64,000 nucleotides of DNA from contig NZ_KB849780.1 of assembly GCF_000368965.1 (NCBI RefSeq), positions 1,798,145 through 1,862,144 of the forward strand, given 5' to 3'. The first letter of the stretch is position 1; every line of letters starts with the position of its first letter. Below, in pieces: positions 9,622-19,297 of this stretch. The stretch comes from Acinetobacter calcoaceticus DSM 30006 = CIP 81.8. GTDB taxonomy: Bacteria; Pseudomonadota; Gammaproteobacteria; Pseudomonadales; Moraxellaceae. The position numbers were made by a program, and so were the translations under genes. Below the pieces are notes generated by a model. That model made no database searches, was not told the origin of the DNA, and saw only the letters and a list, made by a program, of their open reading frames with translations.

Positions 9622-9651
9622 AAAAGGCTTAGAACAAAATCTAAGCCTTTT
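9622..9651 (+). terminator. Terminator after trmB
   Basis: Perfect 12-bp stem (9622-9633 with 9640-9651), 6-nt loop, starting 8 nt after the trmB stop and ending in a T run. Confidence 0.88.
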
Positions 9652-9784
9652 ATTTTAAAACCAATCCGTTTAATAAGCGGGATTAAACATCAGCTAAACT
9701 TAAAGAGTTAAATGAAAAAACCTTTGAATTATTAGGTATATAAATATAATAGTAACCACCATTTTAACTAGACAGAAAACAACA

Positions 9785-10159
9785 ATGAAGCTTTTCGCAT
9801 TTCTAATTTGTATAATTGTATCAAGTAGCTGCTTTGCCTCAACTCAAGAAGACTTTGAACTTAAATATTACAAATTAATGGAGCGATACATCCAAACACA
9901 ATCGAACAGAAATCAAGTGATTTCCACAGAGGAAAAAACTGAGCAAGAAGATCTAGTTAGGTCTAATAAACTCAAAGCTCTAGATTGTAAAGGATGGAAA
10001 GAAAATATTGAACTTTATGACTTTATCTTAAGTAGATTTAAAGAATATGAAGCAGCCTCAGAAGAGATTCGAACAATGGGATATACTAAAGAGAGCCTGC
10101 AAGAGGATTCTGAATGGTTGCGTGAGCAATTAGACCAACCAGAGAACCAATGTAGATAA
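9785..10159 (+). CDS. Secreted hypothetical protein
   Basis: A 124-residue protein with an N-terminal signal peptide (hydrophobic residues 3-17, likely cleavage after CFA at about residue 18). The mature part is highly charged and predicted helical, with two Cys (about 78 and 123) that could pair in the periplasm. I do not recognise a family. AAACAACA, a poor Shine-Dalgarno, precedes the ATG. It is followed by its own terminator. Confidence 0.65.
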   Translation: MKLFAFLICIIVSSSCFASTQEDFELKYYKLMERYIQTQSNRNQVISTEEKTEQEDLVRSNKLKALDCKGWKENIELYDFILSRFKEYEAASEEIRTMGYTKESLQEDSEWLREQLDQPENQCR

Positions 10160-10170
10160 ACCAAAATTTA

Positions 10171-10194
10171 AAAAACCGCCGAGATGCGGTTTTT
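10171..10194 (+). terminator. Terminator after the secreted hypothetical protein
   Basis: 9-bp stem (10171-10179 with 10186-10194), 6-nt loop, T run; 12 nt after the stop. Confidence 0.88.
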
Positions 10195-10460
10195 TATTGC
10201 CTGCTAAAAGCAGATGCAGACAGGGTAACGAGCGAATATTCATTTTGTTTTCACGTAACAACATTCCCCTCTTGAGGTATATTGAATCTTCCTTTATTCA
10301 CATATCTCCCTAAAACAAAAAGCTCACAAGCAGTATAGTTTTCTTTAAATATCACTTTAGTTAATCTCTAGACTTATTAATATTCATAAATCATGTTAAA
10401 AATATAGAAATGAACACTTCACTAACTAATTACTTAAACTCACGAAAGTCAGAAAATAAT
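10195..10460. other. Intergenic region before the second GST gene
   Basis: About 265 bp of AT-rich sequence. Apart from a small CTGCT/AGCAG hairpin near 10202 I see no structure, repeat or credible gene. It presumably carries the promoter of the downstream GST gene. Confidence 0.4.
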
Positions 10461-11087
10461 ATGCTAAAAATCTTAGGGCGCGATAACTCAATTAATGTTC
10501 GTAAAGTCTTGTGGCTCTGCGAAGAATTAAATCTTGAATATGAAAGAGAAGATTGGGGAAGAGGCGTTCTTTCAACACAATCTCCTGAATTTCTACAATT
10601 AAACCCCAATGGACAAATTCCTGTTGTTTTAGATGGTGATTTAGTACTTTGGCAGTCCAATAGTATTATCCGTTATCTAGCAAATGCTTATGACAAAGAG
10701 CATCTGCTTTACCCTACACAAGCGAAAGAAAGATTTTTTGTAGACCAGTGGCTTGATTGGCAAGCGATAGAGCTGAATAACAGCTGGACTTATACCATTA
10801 TGTCTCTGCTTAGACATTCACCAGATCATCAAGACCCAAACTTATTACAACAAGGTATTGATAAGTGGAATCGTCATATGCAAATGCTTGATCAACAACT
10901 TGCAAAAACTCAAGCCTATGTTGCAGGTTCACAATTTAGCTTAGCCGATATTCCAATTGGTCTGTCTGTACAACGCTGGAAGGCCACTCCTTTTGACCAT
11001 CCAACGCTTAACCATGTTGACCAATATTTTGAACGTTTAAATCAACGTGCAGGCTTTTTAAAATGGGGAAATAACGGCGAACCTTAA
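10461..11087 (+). CDS. Glutathione S-transferase family protein
   Basis: 208 residues from ATG 10461. The frame extends to an upstream ATG at 10410, but the 17 extra residues do not belong to the fold. The thioredoxin-like domain has RDNSINVRKVLW near the start (Ser/Asn in the active-site region), NPNGQIPVV (cis-Pro) and WQSNSIIRYL (glutathione gamma-Glu binding). The helical domain contains the conserved FSLADIPIG motif. Substrate unknown. It is not close in sequence to the other GST at 5495-6106. Confidence 0.87.
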   Translation: MLKILGRDNSINVRKVLWLCEELNLEYEREDWGRGVLSTQSPEFLQLNPNGQIPVVLDGDLVLWQSNSIIRYLANAYDKEHLLYPTQAKERFFVDQWLDWQAIELNNSWTYTIMSLLRHSPDHQDPNLLQQGIDKWNRHMQMLDQQLAKTQAYVAGSQFSLADIPIGLSVQRWKATPFDHPTLNHVDQYFERLNQRAGFLKWGNNGEP

Positions 11088-11101
11088 TTTTTAAATAAGC
11101 T

Positions 11102-11881
11102 TTAGTCCGAGTGATGGCGTTGTAAGATGCCATCACTTAAAAGTTGATAAGCCTCTTTTAAATCATCTCGATTTGCTTGAGCTAATAGATTTTGATGCAT
11201 TGCCAAAATGTTCTGATCACCTCGCATTGCAGGCCCTGTTTGCATTTGCATTGGATCATTTTCAGTGGCTTTCTTGGCTGTTTCTATCATTAAAGGGTAA
11301 AGCAAACTAAAGTCGACTTGCTCTGCATCCACTATCTGCTTTGCCATATCAAAACAGTAGTTACTAAAGTTACAAGCAAACACAGCCGCTAAATGTAAAG
11401 TTAATCGCTGTTTCGAGGTATATTGATATACTCGACTGCTTAGGCTATTTGCTAAATCAGAAAGTAGTTTCTGGTCGACATCTGCTAACGCTTCAACAAA
11501 CAATGGTGTTGCAGACCAGTCAACATCTCTTTCAAAGCTAAATGTTTGTAATGGATAAAACACCCCGGCTTTATCATGCACATGACTGATGACTTCAATA
11601 TCTGTACTACCCGAGGTGTGAACCATAAGAGTTTCAGGAAATAATTCATGAACCTGTTTTACAAGCTCTGCAATTGCACTATCTGAAACTGCTAGAATGA
11701 TGAGATCGGTCGATTGAAATTGCTGTAAAGACTGACATGCTTTTGCTTGAATTTTCTCTGCAAATTTTTGGGTTTTATCAAAATCACGTGCATAGACTTG
11801 TACGATGTTATGACCTTGAGCCAATAAAGCCTGTGCCAAATGAAAGGCAACTCGTCCACTTCCTATCAAACTGATTTTCAT
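11102..11881 (-). CDS. Rossmann-fold DUF2520 domain protein (NADP-binding oxidoreductase-like)
   Basis: 259 residues. The N-terminal Rossmann motif ISLIGSGRVAFHLAQAL (residues 3-19) is followed by an NAD-binding domain of the F420 reductase/pyrroline-carboxylate-reductase type. It has LIILAVSDSAI (about 70-80) and VHTSGST (about 100-106), then the helical DUF2520 domain. The substrate is unknown. The start at 11881 is chosen because the upstream extension would run through a terminator hairpin at 11908-11940. Confidence 0.82.
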   Translation of the reverse strand: MKISLIGSGRVAFHLAQALLAQGHNIVQVYARDFDKTQKFAEKIQAKACQSLQQFQSTDLIILAVSDSAIAELVKQVHELFPETLMVHTSGSTDIEVISHVHDKAGVFYPLQTFSFERDVDWSATPLFVEALADVDQKLLSDLANSLSSRVYQYTSKQRLTLHLAAVFACNFSNYCFDMAKQIVDAEQVDFSLLYPLMIETAKKATENDPMQMQTGPAMRGDQNILAMHQNLLAQANRDDLKEAYQLLSDGILQRHHSD

Positions 11882-11907
11882 ATTAACCCAACAATATTTA
11901 TCTCTAT

Positions 11908-11940
11908 GAAAAAAGCTTCTCAAAATGAGAAGCTTTTTTC
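11908..11940 (-). terminator. Terminator after the OmpA-like gene
   Basis: Perfect 15-bp stem (11908-11922 with 11926-11940) with a 3-nt loop and T-tracts. It lies between the OmpA-like stop and the DUF2520 start on the minus strand. Confidence 0.9.
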
Positions 11941-11984
11941 AAATCAAAATGAATAAAATCAATAATTTTTCATAAATTATTTCA

Positions 11985-13406
11985 TTATTGAGCTACTGAA
12001 AATTCGATACGGCGGTTTTTGAAACGTCCTTCATCAGTTGTATTTTCAGCAACTGGTTGATCAGAACCATGACCTTGTGCAACTAATTTAGATGCGTCTA
12101 CACCTTTAGATGTTAAATAATCTACTACGGCTTGTGCACGGCGTTGAGACAAAGCTTTATTTGAAGCTGCATTACCAGTTGAGTCAGTATGACCGCCAAC
12201 ATTTAATTTCACTCCAGAAACTTTATTTAAAAGTGTTACAGCTTGATCAAGAATAGCTTTGTTATCCGCAGGGATGTCACTTGAACCACTCGCAAAATTA
12301 ATAATTTGCAAGTTAAGGGCTTTCACCAAAGCATTTACATCGACGTTGTTCGGATCAATTGCTGTTAGAGCAGTTTGTGATGCACTCAAGCTATTGCTCA
12401 CAGATTGTTCAGCTGTTACTGGTGCTGCGGCTACAACCTCAGTATGTGGCACCAATGCTTTTACTTTTGCAGTTAAAGCTTCTAATGCTGCTGCATCACC
12501 CGCTTTCAAAGTAATTTTATCACCCACCCATTCTAAAGATGCATTTGGCACACCTTTTAATGCACCTAATACACCAGCAAGTGCATCTTTGTCTGTAAAT
12601 GAAGCCGCATAAGTTTGGCTTGTATCCACATTACAATCTTGAGTTGTCGAAAAAACCTTTTTAACGTTTGTTTGTAGCGTTGCCAAGAAGCCTTGGTCGC
12701 CAATCCCAGCCTGACACTGACTCACTGCCCCTTTATCATCTGTACTTAAAGTTAAACTAGCTGGTGCAGCGGCAGCTTCAACACCACTTGCAGCCGATGA
12801 TTCTGATGCTGGTACAGCTTCTTTATGCTGGCAAGAACGCCATAACCAAGCAATTAAAAGACCTAGAATAATTAATGCAATAATAGGTAATAACCCACGA
12901 GATTTACCCATTTTTTCGCTGGCTGCCGCTAATGGTGGAGCTGTTGAAGTTGAATGTGTAACCGAAGATAAGCCTGCACCAACACCTAAAGGTGCTAATA
13001 GACCCACTGCCCATGCAGGTAAATATGAACGAATTGTTTCTGCATGCTGGCGCAAGTAATTCACAATGCTTTGCTGGTCATTTCCAGCAACATCTGAAAT
13101 TGCAGTAAGACTCGGTTTAATTGCACTGTTGAGTGTGCTTTCAATTTCATTATTTGGTGCTGTACCGCTTAAATGAGTAAGCACGGTATTCTTGATTTGA
13201 TCATTATGAGAAAAAAGATCGGATAACGATGGAGCCAGACTATTTTTCAATTGTCCGATAAGATCAGGTTTAGCAGCTAATAATGAAAGTAAAATTGGAT
13301 AAAACTTAGATAAAGCATTTGATTTTTCGCCTAGGTATCCATCCTGTTCATCTAATAATATTGAAGATACTTTTTCTTTAAGCAATTCTATAGGGTTTAT
13401 CGACAT
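11985..13406 (-). CDS. OmpA-family protein with N-terminal DUF937-like region and one membrane segment
   Basis: 473 residues. Residues 1-150 form a helical, cytoplasm-like region resembling DUF937. A single membrane helix (LLPIIALIILGLLIAWLW, about 173-190) follows. Residues about 230-325 resemble a BON-type domain (with two Cys, near 230 and 258). A C-terminal OmpA peptidoglycan-binding domain (about 370-473) has GHTDSTG, SQRRAQAVVDYL and NRRIEF. This matches inner-membrane-anchored OmpA-like proteins that tether peptidoglycan from the periplasmic side. The absence of a signal peptide and barrel argues against an outer-membrane porin. Confidence 0.82.
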   Translation of the reverse strand: MSINPIELLKEKVSSILLDEQDGYLGEKSNALSKFYPILLSLLAAKPDLIGQLKNSLAPSLSDLFSHNDQIKNTVLTHLSGTAPNNEIESTLNSAIKPSLTAISDVAGNDQQSIVNYLRQHAETIRSYLPAWAVGLLAPLGVGAGLSSVTHSTSTAPPLAAASEKMGKSRGLLPIIALIILGLLIAWLWRSCQHKEAVPASESSAASGVEAAAAPASLTLSTDDKGAVSQCQAGIGDQGFLATLQTNVKKVFSTTQDCNVDTSQTYAASFTDKDALAGVLGALKGVPNASLEWVGDKITLKAGDAAALEALTAKVKALVPHTEVVAAAPVTAEQSVSNSLSASQTALTAIDPNNVDVNALVKALNLQIINFASGSSDIPADNKAILDQAVTLLNKVSGVKLNVGGHTDSTGNAASNKALSQRRAQAVVDYLTSKGVDASKLVAQGHGSDQPVAENTTDEGRFKNRRIEFSVAQ

Positions 13407-13556
13407 TGGTTATTCTCCCGAATTTATACGTCGTAACCAGCAACTTTTGATTATTCAAATAGTTCTTCTTTGCTGATAGTTTTTTATTCTAATCTGCCTA
13501 GAATCTTTTATTGTTTTTTATATAATTTATATACAATTTTCCATCTAGTATTTACA

Positions 13557-13587
13557 AAACAGGTAGATCTTATTGATCTACCTGTTT
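13557..13587 (-). terminator. Terminator after pyrB-pyrX
   Basis: Perfect 13-bp stem (13557-13569 with 13575-13587), 5-nt loop, about 30 nt beyond the stop of the dihydroorotase-like gene on the minus strand. Confidence 0.75.
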
Positions 13588-13619
13588 ATATTTTAAATTT
13601 ACTTTAACTAAGTACTTTA

Positions 13620-14855
13620 TCAGTTAGCAAAAGTTTGCAGCACTTTACCCGTTAGGTTTTGACCCAGTAATGGGGTATTTTTCCCTTGCGATAAAATTGT
13701 GTCTTTGCTTACTGTCCAGCTTAAAGCAGGATCTACCAATACCCATCCAGCTTCATTTTCCCAACGCGCGGTCATATTCGCAACCTGCGCTGGCACGCTG
13801 GTTACTTTAGCAACCCATTCTAGAGGTTCAAATAAACCTTCATTAATGAGTTGAATCCCTAACGATACATAGGTATCAAAAGCTGTAATGCCCGGCTGAG
13901 TTTCAGCAAATGGCGCCATTTTTGCCGAACTGCTTAAAGGCTCATGGTGCGTACAAATTGCATCAATTACGCCTTCTTTTAAGCCTTGACGTAAAATTTC
14001 TTTATCTTGCTCAGAACGCAATGGTGGGCGAACGTGTGCAAGTGAATTGAAACCGTCTGTTAAGTGTTCAGTTAAATGTAACTGATGCATTGCAACATCA
14101 GCAGTCACAGGTAAGCCTTTTGCTTTTGCAGCACGGATTAATTCAACCGATGCACCACAAGACAACAAACCAAAGTGAGCTTTTACGCCAGTTGCTTCAA
14201 TCATAAGCAAATATTTTGCAATTGCTACAGTTTCAGCAAGTGCCGGAATCATCGGCAAACCTTGGCGAGAAGCAATAAAGCCTTCGTGTGTACATCCATC
14301 TTTAGCAATCTGTGGTTCTTCGGCATAGAACACAACCGTTAAGCCAAGACCTGCTGCATATTCTAAGGTACGAATAACCACATCATCATTTTCAAAAGCG
14401 GCGTTGGCATTTGAAACAGCAGTACAACCGCCCTTTTTCAGACCTGCCATATTTGCAGGTTGTTTACCATTTAAGCCTTGAGTTTGAGCACCAATAATAT
14501 GCATGTGAATGCCACCATCAAGCCATGCCTTCTCAATCAAGCCATGAATGAGGGCACCGTTGTCTTGTACAATCGGCTTTGAGTCTGGTGGAGTAATGAC
14601 ATGCAAAATGCCATTAGCACGTGCCGCCTTCCCTTCAGATTTAAGTGTCCCGTGTTGCTGTTGACCAGGCTCACGTAAACGCGCGCACAAATCAACCATG
14701 GTTGGCATTAACCATTTGCCTTGACCATCGATGGTTTGTTCAACTTGCTCTACTGGAGCAACCAGCTTGCCATTTTGAATATATACAGTTTGTACGTTGT
14801 CTGTTTTCTGGATTGGGTCTAACACACGTACATTTTCAATTTTTACAATACTCAT
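13620..14855 (-). CDS. pyrX: Dihydroorotase-like PyrC' (PyrX), predicted catalytically inactive partner of ATCase
   Basis: 411 residues from ATG 14855. AAGGA lies 9 nt upstream, whereas the ATG at 14864 abuts it directly. It has the dihydroorotase/amidohydrolase fold, including LREPGQQ at 60-66. The metal-binding HxH that should follow Asp55 is replaced by Cys57 and Arg59, and the late signature region (VPAQVANMTARW) is also degenerate. In Pseudomonas the equivalent inactive protein is needed to assemble the PyrB dodecamer. It sits directly downstream of pyrB, which supports that role; a true pyrC must lie elsewhere. Confidence 0.88.
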   Translation of the reverse strand: MSIVKIENVRVLDPIQKTDNVQTVYIQNGKLVAPVEQVEQTIDGQGKWLMPTMVDLCARLREPGQQQHGTLKSEGKAARANGILHVITPPDSKPIVQDNGALIHGLIEKAWLDGGIHMHIIGAQTQGLNGKQPANMAGLKKGGCTAVSNANAAFENDDVVIRTLEYAAGLGLTVVFYAEEPQIAKDGCTHEGFIASRQGLPMIPALAETVAIAKYLLMIEATGVKAHFGLLSCGASVELIRAAKAKGLPVTADVAMHQLHLTEHLTDGFNSLAHVRPPLRSEQDKEILRQGLKEGVIDAICTHHEPLSSSAKMAPFAETQPGITAFDTYVSLGIQLINEGLFEPLEWVAKVTSVPAQVANMTARWENEAGWVLVDPALSWTVSKDTILSQGKNTPLLGQNLTGKVLQTFAN

Positions 14856-14867
14856 GTGATCCATTCC

Positions 14868-15884
14868 TTACAACGTAATCGCTTCAATTAAGCCTTGCTC
14901 TTGGAGTTGGCCTTGCATTGACAACGCCAACACAGCCATACGAACTGCAATACCGTTGGTTACTTGTTTCAGAATAACCGACTGGTCTCCATCCGCCACA
15001 CTTGAATCAATTTCTACACCACGATTCATTGGCCCCGGATGCATTACAATACAGTCCGGTTTAGCTAAACCAAGACGCTCTTTGTTTAGGCCATACATTC
15101 TGTAAAATTCAGACTGTGAAGATAATGCTGGAGAATCAATACGCTCATTTTGAATACGTAGAGCAATAATCACATCACAATCTGCGATCCCTGCATCCAT
15201 GTTATTAAACAAGCGGACATGCTCGCCATATTCTGAAAAGCCCACTGGTAATAATGTATTCGGTGCAATCACACGAATATCTTTACATCCTAGTGTTTGT
15301 AATGCTGCAACATCCGAACGTGCTACACGAGAGTGTTTAATATCACCAATAATGGCAACGCTCAACTCTTCAAACGGTTTTTTTGTTTCACGGCGAATGG
15401 TAAGCATATCGAGCATCGCTTGCGTTGGATGGGCATGACGTCCATCTCCAGCATTAATAATCGCGACCTTTGGACACACATCTTTGGCAATGAAATGTGC
15501 AGCACCCGAAGATGAATGGCGTACAACAAAAATATCGGCAGCCATTGCTTCAAGGTTCCAGAGCGTATCTCGTAGCGTTTCACCTTTTGATGTACTTGAA
15601 CGTGCAATATCAATATTCAGTACATTTGCAGACAAACGTTTTGCTGCTGCTTCAAAAGTAGTGCGAGTACGGGTGGAATTTTCAAAGAAAAGATTCATAA
15701 CCGTCAATCCCTCTAAGAGCGGACGGTTAATTAAATTATTATTATCATCTAAAAAGCTTTGTGCGGTATCTAAAATCTTAGTGAGGTTTTCTTTTGAAAG
15801 TCCCTCAATCGTTAAAAAATGTTTTAAATTTCCGTCTTGATTGAGCTGAACCTGGCTCGGTTGATGCAACGCTGCAATATGCAT
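14868..15884 (-). CDS. pyrB: Aspartate carbamoyltransferase catalytic subunit
   Basis: Condenses carbamoyl phosphate with aspartate in pyrimidine synthesis. The 338 residues include the carbamoyl-phosphate loop [13 protein letters not shown] (about 61-73), the SSTSKGET loop (about 95-102), [10 protein letters not shown] and the late HPGPMNRG. A roughly 20-residue N-terminal extension before the conserved HFLTIEGLS is typical of ATCases that pair with an inactive dihydroorotase. The downstream pyrX ATG at 14855 lies 12 nt after the stop, so the two form one operon. Confidence 0.95.
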   Translation of the reverse strand: MHIAALHQPSQVQLNQDGNLKHFLTIEGLSKENLTKILDTAQSFLDDNNNLINRPLLEGLTVMNLFFENSTRTRTTFEAAAKRLSANVLNIDIARSSTSKGETLRDTLWNLEAMAADIFVVRHSSSGAAHFIAKDVCPKVAIINAGDGRHAHPTQAMLDMLTIRRETKKPFEELSVAIIGDIKHSRVARSDVAALQTLGCKDIRVIAPNTLLPVGFSEYGEHVRLFNNMDAGIADCDVIIALRIQNERIDSPALSSQSEFYRMYGLNKERLGLAKPDCIVMHPGPMNRGVEIDSSVADGDQSVILKQVTNGIAVRMAVLALSMQGQLQEQGLIEAITL

Positions 15885-15968
15885 AATGGATTCCTATGGG
15901 TCGAATCGCGAAAACGTGCATAGTGTAGCTGAATTCCGCTCTTTTCGCAGAAGAACTTTACAGAATAA

Positions 15969-15998
15969 GGCCCTAAATTGACCAGAAAATTTAGGACC
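15969..15998 (-). terminator. Probable terminator after the 114-residue hypothetical gene
   Basis: 11-bp stem with one G-U pair (15969-15979 with 15988-15998) on the minus strand, 10 nt after the stop. The T-tract is weak. Confidence 0.5.
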
Positions 15999-16008
15999 GT
16001 GATCTGGA

Positions 16009-16353
16009 CTATCTCAATGCACCTATATAATGGTGTGGAACCTGTGCCCGATAAATGTCTTCGGCGGTGATTTCTGAATCTTCATCGACTTTAACATCAG
16101 CAAGTTTTTCTTTTTGAGAAGGCTCCGGTATTGCATCAACCAACGATCTTAATCGCTCAACGCATCGTTTTAATTCGTCATCTTCTGTTTCTAACGCTAC
16201 CGTAATTACATATTTTGCATAATCTTTATTTTGAATCACGTACATTGCATCTATTACCCGCCCAGTCACCCTACGCATACGTACATATATTTGTGTAGCC
16301 ACAGAGAAAGCATCTGCATTAGTGATAAAACTATTCCCGATCATGTCTTTCAT
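16009..16353 (-). CDS. Hypothetical protein
   Basis: A 114-residue soluble, charged protein without signal peptide or membrane helix. The central part (MRRVTGRVIDAMYVIQNKDYAKYVITVAL) looks like two helices and a strand; the C-terminal third is acidic. I recognise no family. It lies 124 bp upstream of pyrB on the same strand with a probable terminator between. About 220 bp of AT-rich DNA separates it from the divergent rlmL. Confidence 0.6.
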   Translation of the reverse strand: MKDMIGNSFITNADAFSVATQIYVRMRRVTGRVIDAMYVIQNKDYAKYVITVALETEDDELKRCVERLRSLVDAIPEPSQKEKLADVKVDEDSEITAEDIYRAQVPHHYIGALR

Positions 16354-16592
16354 TTATAACGTCCCCATCCATTAAAATTATAAAAATGGTTAAAAACCGA
16401 CTATGTCTGTTAAATAAATAACCATCAATAATATTGGTCTAGCAAAATACATACCAATTTCAAGGTATTACTCATTAAAAATCAGTTTATTGGTTGCTAA
16501 ATGATAGGTTGCAATAATTTAAAAACCTTTAGACATCAAAATACGTTAAACTTTGCATCGTTAATATTTATATGTTTTGGTCAATCGAGTTT

Positions 16593-18803
16593 ATGAATAC
16601 CTCTTTACGTTTAAACCACTATTGGATTACTTGTGCTGATGGTTTAGAACCCCTCTTACAAGAAGAAATAGAACAACTTGGCACCAAAGTGACAGAACGT
16701 AAAGCAGGACGTTTAATCATTGAAGGGACGCTTGAACAAGCTTACCGCATTTGTATGTGGTCACGTCTCGCTTCTCGTGTTTTACTTCCTATTCATACTT
16801 ATGAACTTGAATTTACGCATGATGCACGTGATGTAGCAGAAGAGCTCTATGAAGGCGCGATGAGCTTTGATTGGTCACTTATTTTTGCACCACAAAGTAC
16901 TTTCGCAATCCGCTTACATGCCGAACGTGAAATCATGGTCAATTCGCAATTTGCTACTCTGCGTGTAAAAGATGGCGTTGTTGATTCCTTTATGGAAGCT
17001 GTAGGCCGCCGTCCTAGCATTGACACCAAACAACCAGAAATTACGATCTATGCTTTAGCAGGTAAAACTGAACATACCTACTGTCTAGATTTATCAGGTG
17101 ATTCGCTCCATAAACGTGGCTATCGTCGTTTTATGACGGATGCACCAATTAAAGAAAATCTTGCTGCGGCAATTTTACAAAAAGCTCAGCTCAAACAGCG
17201 TAATCCAGAGATTGTGTTTGATCCAATGTGTGGTTCAGGCACATTTATCATTGAAGCATTGATGATTTTAACTGACCGTGCACCAGGACTTGTTCGTCGT
17301 TTTGGATTTAATGGCTGGCATGGTCATGACCGCGAACTTTGGCTTTCACTTAAAGCAGAAGCAGCAGAGCGTCACGAAAAGGCACTTGAATTACCTCTAC
17401 CTAAATTTTATGCCTACGATGCAGACTGGGAAGCAATTAAAGCAACCCGTGAAAATATTATTGCGGCAGGCTTTGAAAATTTATTAGGTCAGATTCAGAT
17501 CGAAGAGCGTACTTTAGCTGACTGGCCAGATTTTGCTGCTGAAGGTAAAACTGCATTTATTGTGACTAACCCACCTTATGGTGAACGTTTAGGTGAAAAA
17601 GCTTCAAACCGTTCTCTATATCTAGGTTTATCAGCGCTTTTACAAAAACATTTCCCAAATCAATATGCAGCAATTATTGCAGCTCAAATTGAACAATCCG
17701 ATGTTTTAGCATTTGAAGCACCTGAAACTTTACGTTTAATGAATGGTAAGTTGCCAATTTATATTCGTTTCGGTGTAATCAAACCAGAAAAAGTGAGTCA
17801 ACCATTTTTAGCGAATTGGCAAGCCCAACCTATTGAAATGGAAGAAGCACAAGACTTCGCTAACCGTTTGCAAAAAAATATGACAGCCTTGAAAAAATGG
17901 GCAACTAAAGAAAATATCTATTGCTTACGTTTGTATGATGCAGACTTACCTGACTTTAATGTTGCTGTTGACTTATATGGTGACCGTTTACACGTTCAGG
18001 AATACGCTCCACCAAAAACAATCGATCCAGAAAAAGCTAAAAAACGTTTTAATTTAGCGCTTGCTGCAATTCGTGCTGTTACTGGTTTAAACCGCGATGC
18101 CATCTTTATTAAGACACGTGCACGCCAAACTGGTACAACTCAATATACGAAACAAAGTACAGCTTCAAAACGTTTTATTGTGCAAGAAGGTAAAGCTAAA
18201 ATTTTGGTTAACCTGACTGATTACCTAGATACAGGTTTATTCCTTGACCACCGTCAAATGCGTTTACGTATTGCTCAAGAAGCACGTGGTAAACACTTCT
18301 TGAACTTATATAGTTATACGTCTACTGCAAGCTTACATGCTGCACTTGGCGGCGCTGCAAGTACGACAAGTGTAGATTTATCTAACACTTACTTAAACTG
18401 GTCAAAAGAAAACTTCGTTTTAAATGGCTTAACTGTAGATCATGCAGATGAACAACACATGTTCTTTGCCAGTGACTGTTTTGAGTGGTTGAAAGAAGGT
18501 CATGAACAATACGACCTTATTTTTATTGACCCACCAACATTCTCAAACTCGAAAAAATTCTATGGTACATTCGATGTACAACGTGACCATATCTCACTCA
18601 TTAAACGTGCAATGAACCGTTTGCACAGTGAAGGTACGCTCTACTTCTCGAATAACTATCGTGGTTTTGAGATGGACGAAGAAATTGAAGCTATTTTTCA
18701 GGTTGAAGAAATCACTTCTGAAACAATTGGCCTTGATTTTAAACGTAATCAAAAAATCCACCGAGCGTGGAAAATTCAGCACCCTGCTCTAGATCAATAT
18801 TAA
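16593..18803 (+). CDS. rlmL: Bifunctional 23S rRNA methyltransferase RlmKL
   Basis: Makes m2G2445 and m7G2069 in 23S rRNA. 736 residues from ATG 16593; an in-frame ATG at 16572 would add seven. The N-terminal THUMP region (about 45-155) is followed by the RlmL methyltransferase with FDPMCGSGTFIIEA (about 210) and TNPPYGERLG (about 328). The RlmK methyltransferase lies in the C-terminal half, with HFLNLYSYTSTAS and IDPPTFSNSKKF. Domain order and length match the fused enzyme of gamma-proteobacteria. Confidence 0.95.
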   Translation: MNTSLRLNHYWITCADGLEPLLQEEIEQLGTKVTERKAGRLIIEGTLEQAYRICMWSRLASRVLLPIHTYELEFTHDARDVAEELYEGAMSFDWSLIFAPQSTFAIRLHAEREIMVNSQFATLRVKDGVVDSFMEAVGRRPSIDTKQPEITIYALAGKTEHTYCLDLSGDSLHKRGYRRFMTDAPIKENLAAAILQKAQLKQRNPEIVFDPMCGSGTFIIEALMILTDRAPGLVRRFGFNGWHGHDRELWLSLKAEAAERHEKALELPLPKFYAYDADWEAIKATRENIIAAGFENLLGQIQIEERTLADWPDFAAEGKTAFIVTNPPYGERLGEKASNRSLYLGLSALLQKHFPNQYAAIIAAQIEQSDVLAFEAPETLRLMNGKLPIYIRFGVIKPEKVSQPFLANWQAQPIEMEEAQDFANRLQKNMTALKKWATKENIYCLRLYDADLPDFNVAVDLYGDRLHVQEYAPPKTIDPEKAKKRFNLALAAIRAVTGLNRDAIFIKTRARQTGTTQYTKQSTASKRFIVQEGKAKILVNLTDYLDTGLFLDHRQMRLRIAQEARGKHFLNLYSYTSTASLHAALGGAASTTSVDLSNTYLNWSKENFVLNGLTVDHADEQHMFFASDCFEWLKEGHEQYDLIFIDPPTFSNSKKFYGTFDVQRDHISLIKRAMNRLHSEGTLYFSNNYRGFEMDEEIEAIFQVEEITSETIGLDFKRNQKIHRAWKIQHPALDQY

Positions 18804-18821
18804 TGAAATTAGAGGTTATTA

Positions 18822-19238
18822 TTACTTCACGGTAATAATAACCTCGCCATGAGCATTTTTTGACTCAAAATCATATTTGGTAAATCGGTCTGCTCTTTCC
18901 GGTAGCGCAATCATTTCTAACCTCTTCTTTTCTTTACTATCAATAACATGATTTTGTTTTTGTTCTTGATAAGGCGAAAGTACGCTAGTTCTAAGCGCAT
19001 CCCATCGAACTTGCTGTAAATAGTTATCTCCTAACGCCTGACGTACTTGTTGTTGTTCTATCGCAGTTTTTTTTGCATCGTCCTGAGCTTTCGCAATAAT
19101 GACGGGTAAAGACGTGGTTATCGCTCCTGTTTGAGTTGCAAGCGCACTTTCCGACATTGGTTGTGCAGCCCATGTATTTGATAATAATACAGATATACCG
19201 CTCAAAATTCCCAGCATATACCCTTGCTTATTGTTCAT
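18822..19238 (-). CDS. Secreted hypothetical protein with FilA-like N-terminal motif
   Basis: 138 residues from the ATG at 19238 (AGGA 8 nt upstream; the ATG at 19247 overlaps that site). The signal peptide ends near NTWA (about residue 25). The mature protein opens with MSESALATQTG, a pattern I associate with Acinetobacter envelope proteins whose N-termini read like LSDxxLxxxTGQ. The remainder is charged and helical with one Cys-free region. Function unknown. A long hairpin at 19251-19297 ends right at the Shine-Dalgarno. Confidence 0.62.
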   Translation of the reverse strand: MNNKQGYMLGILSGISVLLSNTWAAQPMSESALATQTGAITTSLPVIIAKAQDDAKKTAIEQQQVRQALGDNYLQQVRWDALRTSVLSPYQEQKQNHVIDSKEKKRLEMIALPERADRFTKYDFESKNAHGEVIITVK

Positions 19239-19250
19239 TTCATTCATCCT

Positions 19251-19297
19251 AAAAAATTGTTATTGTTTGTTATATCGAACAAAATTAACAATTTTTT
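19251..19297 (-). promoter_or_regulatory. Leader hairpin abutting the ribosome-binding site
   Basis: Perfect 12-bp inverted repeat (19251-19262 with 19286-19297) with a second inner stem (19263-19269 with 19276-19282, one wobble). The hairpin base is immediately next to the AGGA at 19247-19250 (minus strand), so it may regulate translation or terminate upstream transcripts. Confidence 0.5.
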
